From positions 62,001 through 126,000 of the forward strand of contig JBFLYZ010000001.1 of assembly GCA_040756415.1 (NCBI GenBank): a DNA stretch of 64,000 nucleotides, read 5' to 3'. The position numbers and the translations under genes are program-made. Shown piece after piece: positions 42,569 through 50,535 of this stretch. The notes beneath the pieces are model-generated. The model worked only from the letters and a program-made list of their open reading frames with translations. It was not told the DNA's origin and made no database searches. Every line of letters starts with the position of its first letter. Positions within the stretch are counted from its first letter, which is position 1. Source of the DNA: JBFLYZ01 sp040756415 (GTDB taxonomy: Bacteria > Bacteroidota > Bacteroidia > JADZBD01).

Positions 42569-43465
42569 ATGGAATTCATCGATTACTACAAAATACTTGG
42601 GCTCGACCGCAACGCAAGCGATGAAGACATAAAAAAGGCTTACCGCAAGCTGGCCAGGAAATACCATCCCGACCTGAACCCGAATGACCAGGAGGCCAAG
42701 AAGAAATTCCAGCAGGTCAACGAGGCCAACGAAGTGCTGAGCGATCCTGAGAAAAGAAGAAGATACGATGCCTACGGAAAAGACTGGAAGCACGTGGATG
42801 AATTTAAAAAAGCCGGTTACCAGGGGGGCGCTGGCCAGCGAAAACAAAGAAGGCACGAAACCTTTTCGGGATACGATTTTTCCGATTTCTTCGAATCCAT
42901 GTTCGGGAACGAATACGGCCATGCGGGTGGCGGGCGGATCCGTTACCGCGGGCAGGATTTCAATGCCGAGCTGCACCTCGACCTGAAGGATGTTTACCAT
43001 ACGCATAAACAGACCCTGGTCGTGAACGGGAAGAACATCCGCATTACTATCCCTGCCGGGGTGGAAGACGGGCAGACCATCCGCATTCCCGGCTATGGTG
43101 GCGAGGGAGCTAACGGGGGGCCGAACGGGGACCTGTACATTACATTCATGATCACCAATAGCACCCCGTTCAGGAGAGAGGGAAAAGACCTCTACAGAAC
43201 GATGGACCTTAACCTGTATACCGCGGTGCTGGGAGGCGAGATCACGATCGATACCTTCGATGGGAAGGCGCGTCTAAGCATAAAACCTGAAACGCAGAAC
43301 GGGACAAAGGTCAAGCTCAGGGGCAAAGGCTTTCCGGTCTATAAGAAAGAAAATGAATTTGGCGACCTGTACGTGACCTGGCGTATCAGGATACCCACCG
43401 GCCTGAGCGCGAAAGAAAAAGAACTGTTCAGGGAACTCGCTGACATCCGCAGGCATGGAAAATGA
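42569..43465 (+). CDS. cbpA: CbpA-like DnaJ co-chaperone
   Basis: A 298-residue J-domain protein. The J domain occupies residues 5-70 with HPD at 33-35 (KYHPDLNPND). A Gly/Arg-rich linker (RKQRRHETFSGYDFSDFFESMFG) follows, then two beta-barrel C-terminal domains (LHLDLKDVYHTHKQTLVVNGKN, GGEITIDTFDGKARLSIKPETQNGTKVKLRGKGFP). There is no zinc-finger domain, as in CbpA rather than DnaJ. It stimulates DnaK and in other bacteria binds curved DNA. The ATG at 42569 is chosen because the J domain begins there. cbpM overlaps its end by 11 bp. Confidence 0.93.
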   Translation: MEFIDYYKILGLDRNASDEDIKKAYRKLARKYHPDLNPNDQEAKKKFQQVNEANEVLSDPEKRRRYDAYGKDWKHVDEFKKAGYQGGAGQRKQRRHETFSGYDFSDFFESMFGNEYGHAGGGRIRYRGQDFNAELHLDLKDVYHTHKQTLVVNGKNIRITIPAGVEDGQTIRIPGYGGEGANGGPNGDLYITFMITNSTPFRREGKDLYRTMDLNLYTAVLGGEITIDTFDGKARLSIKPETQNGTKVKLRGKGFPVYKKENEFGDLYVTWRIRIPTGLSAKEKELFRELADIRRHGK

Positions 43466-43763
43466 TCGACTCGTAGCGCTCGAACAGGTTTGCCTTTATT
43501 ACAGGGCCGAACAGGCTTTCATCCATTCCCTGGAAGAGCTCGGCCTGATCAGGTTAACTTTTATCGGCCAGGTACCCTATATAGACCGATCAGAGATCAG
43601 GGAACTGGAGAGAATGATACGGATGCATTATGAGCTTGGCATCAACCCCGAAGGTATCGATGCCATCACGCACATCCTCAGGCGGCTTGACGGGCTCAAA
43701 GCAAAACTAAAATCCCTCCGGGGCCGGCTCGACAGGTACGAGCAGGAATGGAACGATGGTTAA
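43455..43763 (+). CDS. cbpM: CbpM-like chaperone modulator
   Basis: A 102-residue protein with a MerR-like N-terminal helix-turn-helix (LVALEQVCLYYRAEQAFIHSLEELGLI), a hinge (VPYIDRSEIRELERMIRMHYELGINPEGI) and a C-terminal coiled coil (LKAKLKSLRGRLDRYE). CbpM binds the J domain of CbpA and blocks its use of DnaK. The 11-bp overlap with cbpA and the same order as in proteobacterial cbpAM support the call. A hairpin terminator follows, oriented for the convergent gene. Confidence 0.88.
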   Translation: MENDRLVALEQVCLYYRAEQAFIHSLEELGLIRLTFIGQVPYIDRSEIRELERMIRMHYELGINPEGIDAITHILRRLDGLKAKLKSLRGRLDRYEQEWNDG

Positions 43764-43765
43764 CG

Positions 43766-43789
43766 AAAAAGGAGGCCAAGAGCCTCCTT
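43766..43789 (-). terminator. Rho-independent terminator of the large secreted-protein gene
   Basis: AAGGAGGC and GCCTCCTT form a perfect 8-bp stem with a 5-nt loop (43789-43769). Read on the minus strand it ends in a five-T run at 43770-43766. It is 23 bp after the stop at 43813 and may also limit cbpM transcripts. Confidence 0.8.
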
Positions 43790-43812
43790 CCCCGTATGAT
43801 TCACCTGGTTCC

Positions 43813-45960
43813 TCAGAACCCGATCACCGACCTGAGATCCGCTACGGTTTTGATCTCCTTCCCCGCCTCGATCAGTGTAAAGGTCGCCCCCTTATCGGAG
43901 GCTTTTTTATTGCTGAACTCCTCCGGCCCGCAATAGGCCAGCGTTCCATCCTTTTTAACGAAGAGCATGACATTGTCCGTCTTTTCACTGAACGATACCA
44001 TCTGCGAAACACCGTAAGTGAACAGGGCGTTGATTCCCTTGTTCACGATATAGATGGTGGTGCCGGCCAGCTTGGTCCCCGCCTTGCTGACGCAGTTAAC
44101 GAGCATACTAACGGGTTTGGCCATGCGCCTGATCTTATCCCAGTTGAATATACCGAAGCCGCTAAGCTGCAATGAGCGGACCACAGCACCGGAAGTGGGG
44201 CTGCTGGCCAGTACCGCGTTTTTCTCCTGCGCGGTCAGTTGTTCCACGTAGCTCTCCCAGGCTGCCATATCCATGGCCAGCTCGGCAGGGCTCATGCGGT
44301 ATTTCGCCTGCTTCCACCAATAGGCTTTAAGCGCATCGCCCTCGAGGAAGATGGTATTGTTCTCCCTGAGCTTGCCTTTCCGCAGCTTTTTATTGAACAC
44401 CTTTTCACGATAGGCGAGCGCCTGCCTGTAGCGCTTGTATTTGCTCAGCCCCCCGTCTTTCAATTCACCCGGTTCTTTCTTATTCTTGTTCAGCGTTACC
44501 ATGCTGGCCGCAAGCGTCTTTACGCCCGCAATACCTTTCAGGTACAGGGTAAAGCCGGTCCCGTTCTCTTCTATGCGTATATCATTGAAGCGGTTTTTGA
44601 ACCCGAACAGCTTGCGGAAAACGGACGTGGTCATCTTCTCGTCCGTGAGCCAGCAGGCCCCGGAAAAGGCCCTGAGCTCGGGATGGGTCTCATCATAGAA
44701 ATTCAGCTTGAAAACAACATTCCCTTCCTTGGTGCGTTTCACCGCAGCGATCTTCAGCAGCACGCTTTTCTTCTTGTCCTTAATGGTCCAATACATGGTC
44801 TTTGCGCCCTTCTCGCTGCTAATGGGAGCCGTATAGTAGTAGTTATCCGAGATGAATCGGTCGGCAAAGGGCGTTGAATCATACACTTGCTTATAGGCGG
44901 CAACGCGGCTCTTGTAAAAGCTCCATGCCTCGGAATAAGGCGTTACGCCATTGCCGCCCGGAAGCCTGACCTCTCCCGCATCGCCCAGGTTGCTCCAATT
45001 GCCCTGCGTATCATCAAACGAATAGAAATTGAAATCGGCAGAGGCGGAAGAGGACGCGTAATCGATCCCGATCTTTTTGTCCTTTGACAAAAACACTTCT
45101 TTCCCGTTCTGGGAGGCAAGCAACTCGAACATGCCGGCCGATTCGAAATGATTGACCGTTCCTCCCGAATCGTAGGTCATGGGGATGCCGCAGGCGATGA
45201 GATCGGCCACATCCCTGAACTCGCGGTACGAGACCGAAACCTTGCCGAACACCGGTTTTCCCGCTGCGTCAACAAAGGCCATAGGCGGTATGGAAACCGC
45301 GCTGCCCGAGGCGGTCTTGAATATCCCGCCCGCAGCCGCGTTCACCGCGTAATAGCTCTTAGGCACATCTATCCCTTTGAAAGGAGGCTGAACATAGTTG
45401 TAGGTCTTGGCAAAAACAAGCTGCTTGAGCTGGTCAGGATCGGTGACCTCCGCCAGGAGCCCCGGCCCTCCATGCATGGCCTGCGATGATTCCGCATCAG
45501 GGAAAATGGCGGTAAAATAGGCCAGGTCGTCTTTCGAAAGCCCTTCATCGAAAGCGATATAAGTCACCTTAAGTATGCGGTATTCTTTCTGCACGGTATA
45601 CCAGGCCAACTGGAATTTACCTTCCGTACGGTTGCTCACGAAGGAGTCGGCCGGCTGCATGAACCATTCCTGGTTAACCACGATCAGCTCTTCCAGCTCC
45701 TCGAGGGCGGCCAGACCGCCCGGGAGATCGGAAAGGCCGTACACCTCTATATATAACTGTTTCAGGCCCGGCAACTGGGCGAGCTGCTGCACCTGGTACG
45801 CATAGTCGGTTCCAGCCTTGATCTTTACCGCATGTGCCGAAGCGGGGTCCTTCAGGGCCTCTTCAACCGACATCCATTTGACCTCAGGTGGGTTTTGCGC
45901 CAGCGTTTCCGGGCCTCCCGCCATCAGCAGGCCGGCCACAATGATCTTGAGCATTCTCAT
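43813..45960 (-). CDS. Large secreted protein of unknown function with a ZU5-like middle domain
   Basis: A 715-residue exported protein. MRMLKIIVAGLLMAGGPETLAQ is the signal peptide. Residues about 40-120 have leucine-rich-like strands (LAQLPGLKQLYIEVYGLSDLP). Residues about 205-330 contain GGIFKTASGSAVSIPPMAFVDAAGKPVFGKVSV and GIPMTYDSGGTVNHFESAGMFELLA, a recurrent ZU5-like module of Bacteroidetes surface proteins. The remainder is rich in basic and aromatic residues. The start at 45960 is fixed by an unusually good Shine-Dalgarno. It is divergent from the ECF sigma factor gene, suggesting linked control. Confidence 0.75.
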   Translation of the reverse strand: MRMLKIIVAGLLMAGGPETLAQNPPEVKWMSVEEALKDPASAHAVKIKAGTDYAYQVQQLAQLPGLKQLYIEVYGLSDLPGGLAALEELEELIVVNQEWFMQPADSFVSNRTEGKFQLAWYTVQKEYRILKVTYIAFDEGLSKDDLAYFTAIFPDAESSQAMHGGPGLLAEVTDPDQLKQLVFAKTYNYVQPPFKGIDVPKSYYAVNAAAGGIFKTASGSAVSIPPMAFVDAAGKPVFGKVSVSYREFRDVADLIACGIPMTYDSGGTVNHFESAGMFELLASQNGKEVFLSKDKKIGIDYASSSASADFNFYSFDDTQGNWSNLGDAGEVRLPGGNGVTPYSEAWSFYKSRVAAYKQVYDSTPFADRFISDNYYYTAPISSEKGAKTMYWTIKDKKKSVLLKIAAVKRTKEGNVVFKLNFYDETHPELRAFSGACWLTDEKMTTSVFRKLFGFKNRFNDIRIEENGTGFTLYLKGIAGVKTLAASMVTLNKNKKEPGELKDGGLSKYKRYRQALAYREKVFNKKLRKGKLRENNTIFLEGDALKAYWWKQAKYRMSPAELAMDMAAWESYVEQLTAQEKNAVLASSPTSGAVVRSLQLSGFGIFNWDKIRRMAKPVSMLVNCVSKAGTKLAGTTIYIVNKGINALFTYGVSQMVSFSEKTDNVMLFVKKDGTLAYCGPEEFSNKKASDKGATFTLIEAGKEIKTVADLRSVIGF

Positions 45961-45973
45961 AGCTCCTCCTTTT
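45961..45973 (-). promoter_or_regulatory. Strong Shine-Dalgarno of the large secreted-protein gene
   Basis: On the minus strand AAAAGGAGGAGCT stands immediately before ATG AGA ATG. GGAGG with 5-6 nt spacing is close to the ideal anti-SD match, whereas other genes in this window have A-rich leaders without such a motif. It selects the start at 45960 over an upstream in-frame ATG at 46044. Confidence 0.8.
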
Positions 45974-46085
45974 AAGTTTATAACGCGGGCGCGGAAAAAA
46001 GATACAATCAGCATGAAATCTGTTACTTTTAGGGATTCATGCATTATGCCGGCAGGTAAACGCTGCGAAACCTGCTTTTATTGTA

Positions 46086-46661
46086 ATGAAAGACAACATT
46101 TACCACCGCTCGAAGGAAGAGATACAGGCGGAGATGGCCCTGGTCAATGCCGCCAAAGGTAACCCGGACCTGTTCGCGCCATTGTACGATAAATACTACA
46201 AGCCCGTCTTCCTGTTCATATTCAGAAGGACGGAGGACGAGGCCCTGACCGCTGACCTGACCCAGCACGTGTTCATCGCTGCCATGATCAACATCAGGCG
46301 TTTCCAGTTCAAAGGAGTTCCTTTCTCGGCATGGCTTTACCGTATTGCCTTCAATGAAATTAATATGTACTTTAGAAAGGCTAAACGGGAGCGCACGGTC
46401 AGTATCGGGCAGAGCGACCTGAAACATCTCTGCGAAGAAGCGGGCGAAAGCGAAAGCGAGGCCAACAACGCCCTCCTGATGAAAGCCCTGGGCCGGCTCA
46501 GGGATGACGAGCTGCAACTGGTGGAGCTGCGTTTTTTTGAACAGCGGCCTTTTGCCGAGATAGGGCAGATAACCGGCCTGACGGAGAACAACGCCAAGGT
46601 AAAGCTGTACAGGATACTGGAAAAATTGAAAAACATGCTGAAAGGCAAAATACACGAGTGA
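46086..46661 (+). CDS. ECF-type RNA polymerase sigma factor
   Basis: A 191-residue sigma-70 of the extracytoplasmic-function group. Region 2 is seen as APLYDKYYKPVFLFIFRRTEDEALTADLTQHVFIAAMINIRRF and FSAWLYRIAFNEINMYFRK. Region 4 is LGRLRDDELQLVELRFFEQRPFAEIGQITGLTENNAKVKLYRILEKLK. The promoter-recognising helix-turn-helix is intact. Regions 1 and 3 are absent as expected. The next gene overlaps its stop by GTGA and encodes a small membrane protein, a typical place for an anti-sigma factor. Divergent from the large secreted-protein gene. Confidence 0.9.
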   Translation: MKDNIYHRSKEEIQAEMALVNAAKGNPDLFAPLYDKYYKPVFLFIFRRTEDEALTADLTQHVFIAAMINIRRFQFKGVPFSAWLYRIAFNEINMYFRKAKRERTVSIGQSDLKHLCEEAGESESEANNALLMKALGRLRDDELQLVELRFFEQRPFAEIGQITGLTENNAKVKLYRILEKLKNMLKGKIHE

Positions 46662-46918
46662 AAATGGCCCGATTAAAGACAGGCAGGAAAACGCTGAGCG
46701 ATGACCAGATCCGGAAGCATAAAGACTTCAGGAAGCTGCGCGCCAATTACGATGAGGCGGTAAGGCCCCTGTATAAAAAACCATTGTACAGGGATAAGCG
46801 GGCATTTCTCGTACTGCTCATCATCCTGCTGCTTACCTACATCATTTCAGAGATCACCAGCCGGGAAGAGAAGGAAATGCAGGAAAAGAATAAAACCGAA
46901 CAGCGCCAGCAGCCTTAA
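46658..46918 (+). CDS. Small single-pass membrane protein coupled to the ECF sigma factor
   Basis: An 86-residue protein read from GTG at 46658 (GTGA overlap with the sigma gene); an ATG at 46664 would give 84 residues. The first 48 residues are strongly basic and polar (RLKTGRKTLSDDQIRKHKDFRKL). One hydrophobic helix (about 49-66, AFLVLLIILLLTYIISEI) follows, then a Glu/Lys/Gln tail. The topology and coupling fit a minimal anti-sigma factor, although no zinc-binding HxxxCxxC anti-sigma motif is present. No family is recognised. Confidence 0.7.
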   Translation: MKMARLKTGRKTLSDDQIRKHKDFRKLRANYDEAVRPLYKKPLYRDKRAFLVLLIILLLTYIISEITSREEKEMQEKNKTEQRQQP

Positions 46919-46960
46919 TGTATCCTTTGCAGCGACTGGCGTTATATTAAAAATACGACT

Positions 46961-47665
46961 ATGAAAAAATCCTTATTGATCTGTTTCCTGCTCGTGTCGG
47001 CCGCATCGCTGGCCCAGGACAAACCTCTCGAGCCTACGCAAACGGAGGCCGCCCTCACCGTATTCGTTACCGACCTCAAGAACAAGCCCCGCGAGGGCGA
47101 GCACATCACCTTTACTTCGCTGAAAACACAAAAGGAATATTCGGGAGTAACGAAAAAAGACGGGAAGTTCTATATCCTCATCCCCAAAGGCGAAACGTAT
47201 AAAGTGGGCTACAAGGCCTTCAGCGATACCATGCAGTATGCCGAGCTGCCTATTCCCCTTGCGAAAGACACTTTACTGAGCTTCGAATTCCAGCTCAAAT
47301 ATGACCTGCCTAAGACCTATACGCTCGACAATGTTTACTTCGATACCGGGAAGTCGACCCTTCGCCCCGAATCGTATAAAGAACTGAACGAGCTGGCCGA
47401 ATTTCTCCTGGCCAGGAAGAACATGGTCATCGAGATAGCCGGGCATACGGATAATGTAGGGCAGAAAGATGCCAACCTGAAGCTTTCGCAGGAAAGGGCC
47501 AATGCCGTAAGAAATTACCTGATCAAGAAAGGCGTGAACCCGGATAACGTGGTGGCCAAGGGCTATGGCGACAGCCAGCCCATTGCCCTGAACGATACGG
47601 ATGGCGGCAAGCAGAAGAACCGGAGGACGGAAGTGCGGATCATCAAAGAAAACCAGGCGCCCTAA
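46961..47665 (+). CDS. OmpA-family outer-membrane/peptidoglycan-binding protein
   Basis: A 234-residue protein with signal peptide (MKKSLLICFLLVSAASLAQ). Residues about 30-110 form a carboxypeptidase-regulatory-like beta-sandwich (ALTVFVTDLKNKPREGEHITF, GVTKKDGKFYILIPKGETYKVGYK). The C-terminal OmpA domain follows (about 120-232): VYFDTGKSTLRPESYKELNELAEFL, IEIAGHTDNVGQKDANLKLSQERANAVRNYLIKKGV and GYGDSQPIALNDTDGGKQKNRRTEV, with the diaminopimelate-binding D and R residues. It anchors the outer envelope to peptidoglycan. It follows the small membrane protein gene by 42 bp. Confidence 0.9.
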   Translation: MKKSLLICFLLVSAASLAQDKPLEPTQTEAALTVFVTDLKNKPREGEHITFTSLKTQKEYSGVTKKDGKFYILIPKGETYKVGYKAFSDTMQYAELPIPLAKDTLLSFEFQLKYDLPKTYTLDNVYFDTGKSTLRPESYKELNELAEFLLARKNMVIEIAGHTDNVGQKDANLKLSQERANAVRNYLIKKGVNPDNVVAKGYGDSQPIALNDTDGGKQKNRRTEVRIIKENQAP

Positions 47666-47717
47666 GCAATTCGCATACCGGGGCCGGTATTCACTGCCCG
47701 AGTACCCGCTAAGGCGC

Positions 47718-48413
47718 CTAATCGGTGAACTTGTACCCTACTCCCCTTACCGAGTGAAAATGCCGGGGCTTGCGCGGGTTCTTCTCAAAATATTTCCTGA
47801 AGGCCAGGATGTAATTATCGATGGTACGGGTGGTCGGGTAAACATCCACGCCCCAGATCGTTTGCAGTATGTCCTCGCGCGAAACCACTTCATTTTTACG
47901 CTCGATGAGCAGCTTCAGCAGTTGTATCTCGCGCTTGGTGATGGTCTGGCGCTTTTTCTTAACCCCCGTGATCTCGAAGGTGGAAAAGTTCACCTCATTG
48001 CTCCCGAAAGTATAGTGGTTCAGCTCTACCTGCGGCACCTCGGCCGACCTCGACCGCCTGATCAGGTTCTGCACGCGCAGCAGGAACTCTTCCAGGTTGA
48101 ATGGCTTGGTGATGTAATCGTCAGCGCCTATCTTGAGGCCCGTGATCTTATCGTCACTGGTGTTCTTGGCGGTGAGGAAGAGAACGGGCACCTGGGTATT
48201 CTCCAGCCGAATGGCCTGGCAAACGGTAAAACCGTCCAGCTCGGGCAGCATCACATCGAGTATGACCAGGTCGAAGCGGGCGGCACGGAACTCGTTCACC
48301 GCCTCTTTCCCGCTCGAACAGGTGGTGACATGATAGCCTTCCAGCTCCAGGTTCAGCCGAATGGTCTTCAGCAGGTTCTCCTCGTCTTCCGCCAAAAGAA
48401 TCCTTCCGCCCAT
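47718..48413 (-). CDS. OmpR/PhoB-family response regulator
   Basis: A 231-residue two-domain regulator. Receiver: acidic pair in LLAEDEENLL, phosphoacceptor in LVILDVMLPELDGF, Thr in LFLTAKNTS and Lys in YITKPFNLEEF. The winged-helix DNA-binding domain covers about 130-230, with LTKREIQLLKLLIERKNEVVSREDILQTIWG and RTIDNYILAFRKYFEKNPRKPRHFHSVRGVGYKF. No histidine kinase gene is adjacent, so the signal is unknown. It is divergent from the FAD-oxidoreductase lipid operon with 48 bp between starts, making that operon a possible target. Confidence 0.93.
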   Translation of the reverse strand: MGGRILLAEDEENLLKTIRLNLELEGYHVTTCSSGKEAVNEFRAARFDLVILDVMLPELDGFTVCQAIRLENTQVPVLFLTAKNTSDDKITGLKIGADDYITKPFNLEEFLLRVQNLIRRSRSAEVPQVELNHYTFGSNEVNFSTFEITGVKKKRQTITKREIQLLKLLIERKNEVVSREDILQTIWGVDVYPTTRTIDNYILAFRKYFEKNPRKPRHFHSVRGVGYKFTD

Positions 48414-48433
48414 CTATTTCGTAATTAGGTACG

Positions 48434-48441
48434 CAAAATTA
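48434..48441 (-). promoter_or_regulatory. Likely -7 box of the OmpR-type regulator gene
   Basis: On the minus strand TAATTTTG (48441-48434) matches TAnnTTTG and lies 20 bp before the ATG at 48413. No -33 TTTG is evident within the neighbouring coding region. Confidence 0.4.
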
Positions 48442-48461
48442 GCTTATTTTTAAGCTTGCCG

Positions 48462-49718
48462 ATGGAAAAACTGGCTGTTATAGGGACGGGTATAGCGGGA
48501 ATGGCATGCGCGCATTTTCTCCGGCATAAGTACGACCTGGCTGTCTACGAGAAGAACGATTATGCGGGCGGCCATACGAACACCGTTACGGTGAACGAGG
48601 AGGGCAGGAACGTGTACATCGATACGGGCTTCATGGTGTTCAACCATGTAACCTACCCTTACCTTACCCGGCTTTTCAGCCAGCTTGGGGTTCCTACAAA
48701 AAAAACCAGCATGTCGTTCAGCGTGCAGCACGTACCCAGCGGGCTGGAGTACTGCGGCTCGGGGCTGAACGGGCTTTTCGCGCAGCGTAAAAACCTCTTC
48801 AGCCTGCGCCATATCCGCATGCTGTCGGAGATAGCCCGTTTCAACAGGGAAAGCATACGCATTCTGGACGACCCGGCCTATGATGACCATTCCCTGGGCC
48901 GCTATATGGAGGAAAACGGCTTCAGCAATGACATGCTGTGGAAGTATCTTATCCCGATGAGCTCTGCGGTGTGGAGCACGCCCATGGACCTCATGCTGGA
49001 GTTCCCGGCAAAGACCCTGGTCCGGTTCTTCTATAATCATGGTTTCCTCGGGCTCAACACCCAGCACCAGTGGTACACCGTTGTGAACGGGAGCGCGACC
49101 TACCGCGATATCCTGACGGCTCCGTTTAAAGACAGGATCAGGCTCAAGGACCCTGTTAAGGAAGTGAAAAGAAGCGGCAGCAAAGTACGGGTGCTGTCCG
49201 GCTCAGGGGCGCAGGAATTCGACAAGGTGATCTTTGCCTCGCACGGTGACGAGGCCCTGCGCATGCTGGCAGAGCCCGCACCTGACGAAAAAAGGCTGCT
49301 CGGCAAATTCAGTTACCAGGAGAACATCGCCACGCTGCATACCGATGAGCGCATAATGCCCAAAAAGCGGCTCGCCTGGAGCAGTTGGAACTACCGGATT
49401 GAAGAGAAAGCCGGCCGCCTGTCGCCTTCCACCATCTACTGGATGAACTCTTTGCAGCAGGTATCGGATAAAAAGAACTACTTCGTAAGTATAAACGATC
49501 CCGGAAATATAGACCCGAAAAAGGTCATCAGGACCATTGTGTACACCCATCCCCTGTTCGATGTGGGTGCAATTAAGGCGCAGAATGAACTGGGCAAACT
49601 GAATGAAAACGGTCCGGTCTACTATTGCGGCAGCTATTTCCGCTATGGCTTCCATGAGGATGCGCTCATGAGCGCGGTCGAATTGTGCAACCACATTACG
49701 GGAGAAAAGGTTTTATGA
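48462..49718 (+). CDS. FAD-dependent amine-oxidase-like oxidoreductase
   Basis: A 418-residue flavoprotein. The dinucleotide-binding motif is VIGTGIAGMACAHFL (about 5-19), followed by VYEKNDYAGGHTNTV. It is of the NAD(P)-binding/amine-oxidase type often found beside DUF1365 and Cfa-like genes; some relatives desaturate or oxidise fatty acyl chains. The ATG at 48462 is preferred over a TTG two codons upstream. Its TGA overlaps the ATG of the DUF1365 gene (ATGA). The exact reaction is unknown. Confidence 0.87.
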   Translation: MEKLAVIGTGIAGMACAHFLRHKYDLAVYEKNDYAGGHTNTVTVNEEGRNVYIDTGFMVFNHVTYPYLTRLFSQLGVPTKKTSMSFSVQHVPSGLEYCGSGLNGLFAQRKNLFSLRHIRMLSEIARFNRESIRILDDPAYDDHSLGRYMEENGFSNDMLWKYLIPMSSAVWSTPMDLMLEFPAKTLVRFFYNHGFLGLNTQHQWYTVVNGSATYRDILTAPFKDRIRLKDPVKEVKRSGSKVRVLSGSGAQEFDKVIFASHGDEALRMLAEPAPDEKRLLGKFSYQENIATLHTDERIMPKKRLAWSSWNYRIEEKAGRLSPSTIYWMNSLQQVSDKKNYFVSINDPGNIDPKKVIRTIVYTHPLFDVGAIKAQNELGKLNENGPVYYCGSYFRYGFHEDALMSAVELCNHITGEKVL

Positions 49719-50509
49719 ACAGTTGCTTATACAAAGCGCGCGTTATGCATCACCGGCTGGAGCCCAAGCAGCACCGCTTCCATTATAACGTGTTCATGTT
49801 CTGGCTCGACCTGGACGAGATCGACATACTGAAGAGCAAGCTCCTGCTCCTGAGCCGCAACCGCTTCAACGTTTTTAATTTCAGGGACAGGGACCACCTC
49901 CAGCTTCCCATGGAACAGCCGGATCGATCCAAAAATGTGAAGCAGCACATCCTCGATTACCTGCGTACGCAGGGTATGGAACTGCGGGCGCCCAGGATCA
50001 TGCTGCTGACCAACCTCTGCACTTTCGGCTACCAGTTCAACCCGGTATCGTTCTATTACTGCTATGAGGGGGATGACCTGAAATGCGCCATCGTGGAAGT
50101 GAGCAACACCTTTGGTGAAATGAAACCCTATTTTATTCCGGGCGACCGCTTTGACGGAAAAAAGTTCCACCTCCATACCACCAAGTATTTCTATGTATCG
50201 CCCTTCATCGACCATGATGCCAATTTTGACTTTAACCTCGAAGTGCCGGCTGATAAGCTGAACATACGCATAGATGACTATAAGAATGAAAAGCGGTTCT
50301 TCATCAGTACGCTTACCGGGACGCGGAAAGGGATGAGCAACGCCCGGCTTTTATGGTACGCCCTGCGTTTCCCGCTCATTACCCTGCAGGTGATAGGGCT
50401 GATACACTGGAACGCGTTTAAGCTTTGGCTCAAAAAGATACCGTTCCACAGGAAAAAAGAGCATGCGGAGCTCCAGCGTGAAGTTTACAAACCTTACCGC
50501 AATCCCTGA
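49715..50509 (+). CDS. DUF1365 protein
   Basis: A 264-residue protein of the DUF1365 family: MNSCLYKARVMHHRLEPKQHRFHYNVFMFWLDLDEID, LLTNLCTFGYQFNPVSFYYCY, EVSNTFGEMKPYFIPG and FHVSPF-like KYFYVSPFIDHDA. The family is almost always next to FAD oxidoreductase and Cfa-like genes and is presumed to act on membrane fatty acids; no activity is assigned with certainty. One hydrophobic stretch near the C-terminus (ALRFPLITLQVIGLIHW) may bind the membrane. The start overlaps the upstream stop. Confidence 0.9.
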   Translation: MNSCLYKARVMHHRLEPKQHRFHYNVFMFWLDLDEIDILKSKLLLLSRNRFNVFNFRDRDHLQLPMEQPDRSKNVKQHILDYLRTQGMELRAPRIMLLTNLCTFGYQFNPVSFYYCYEGDDLKCAIVEVSNTFGEMKPYFIPGDRFDGKKFHLHTTKYFYVSPFIDHDANFDFNLEVPADKLNIRIDDYKNEKRFFISTLTGTRKGMSNARLLWYALRFPLITLQVIGLIHWNAFKLWLKKIPFHRKKEHAELQREVYKPYRNP

Positions 50510-50535
50510 ATACTTTCATTTCGTATATTTAGCGC

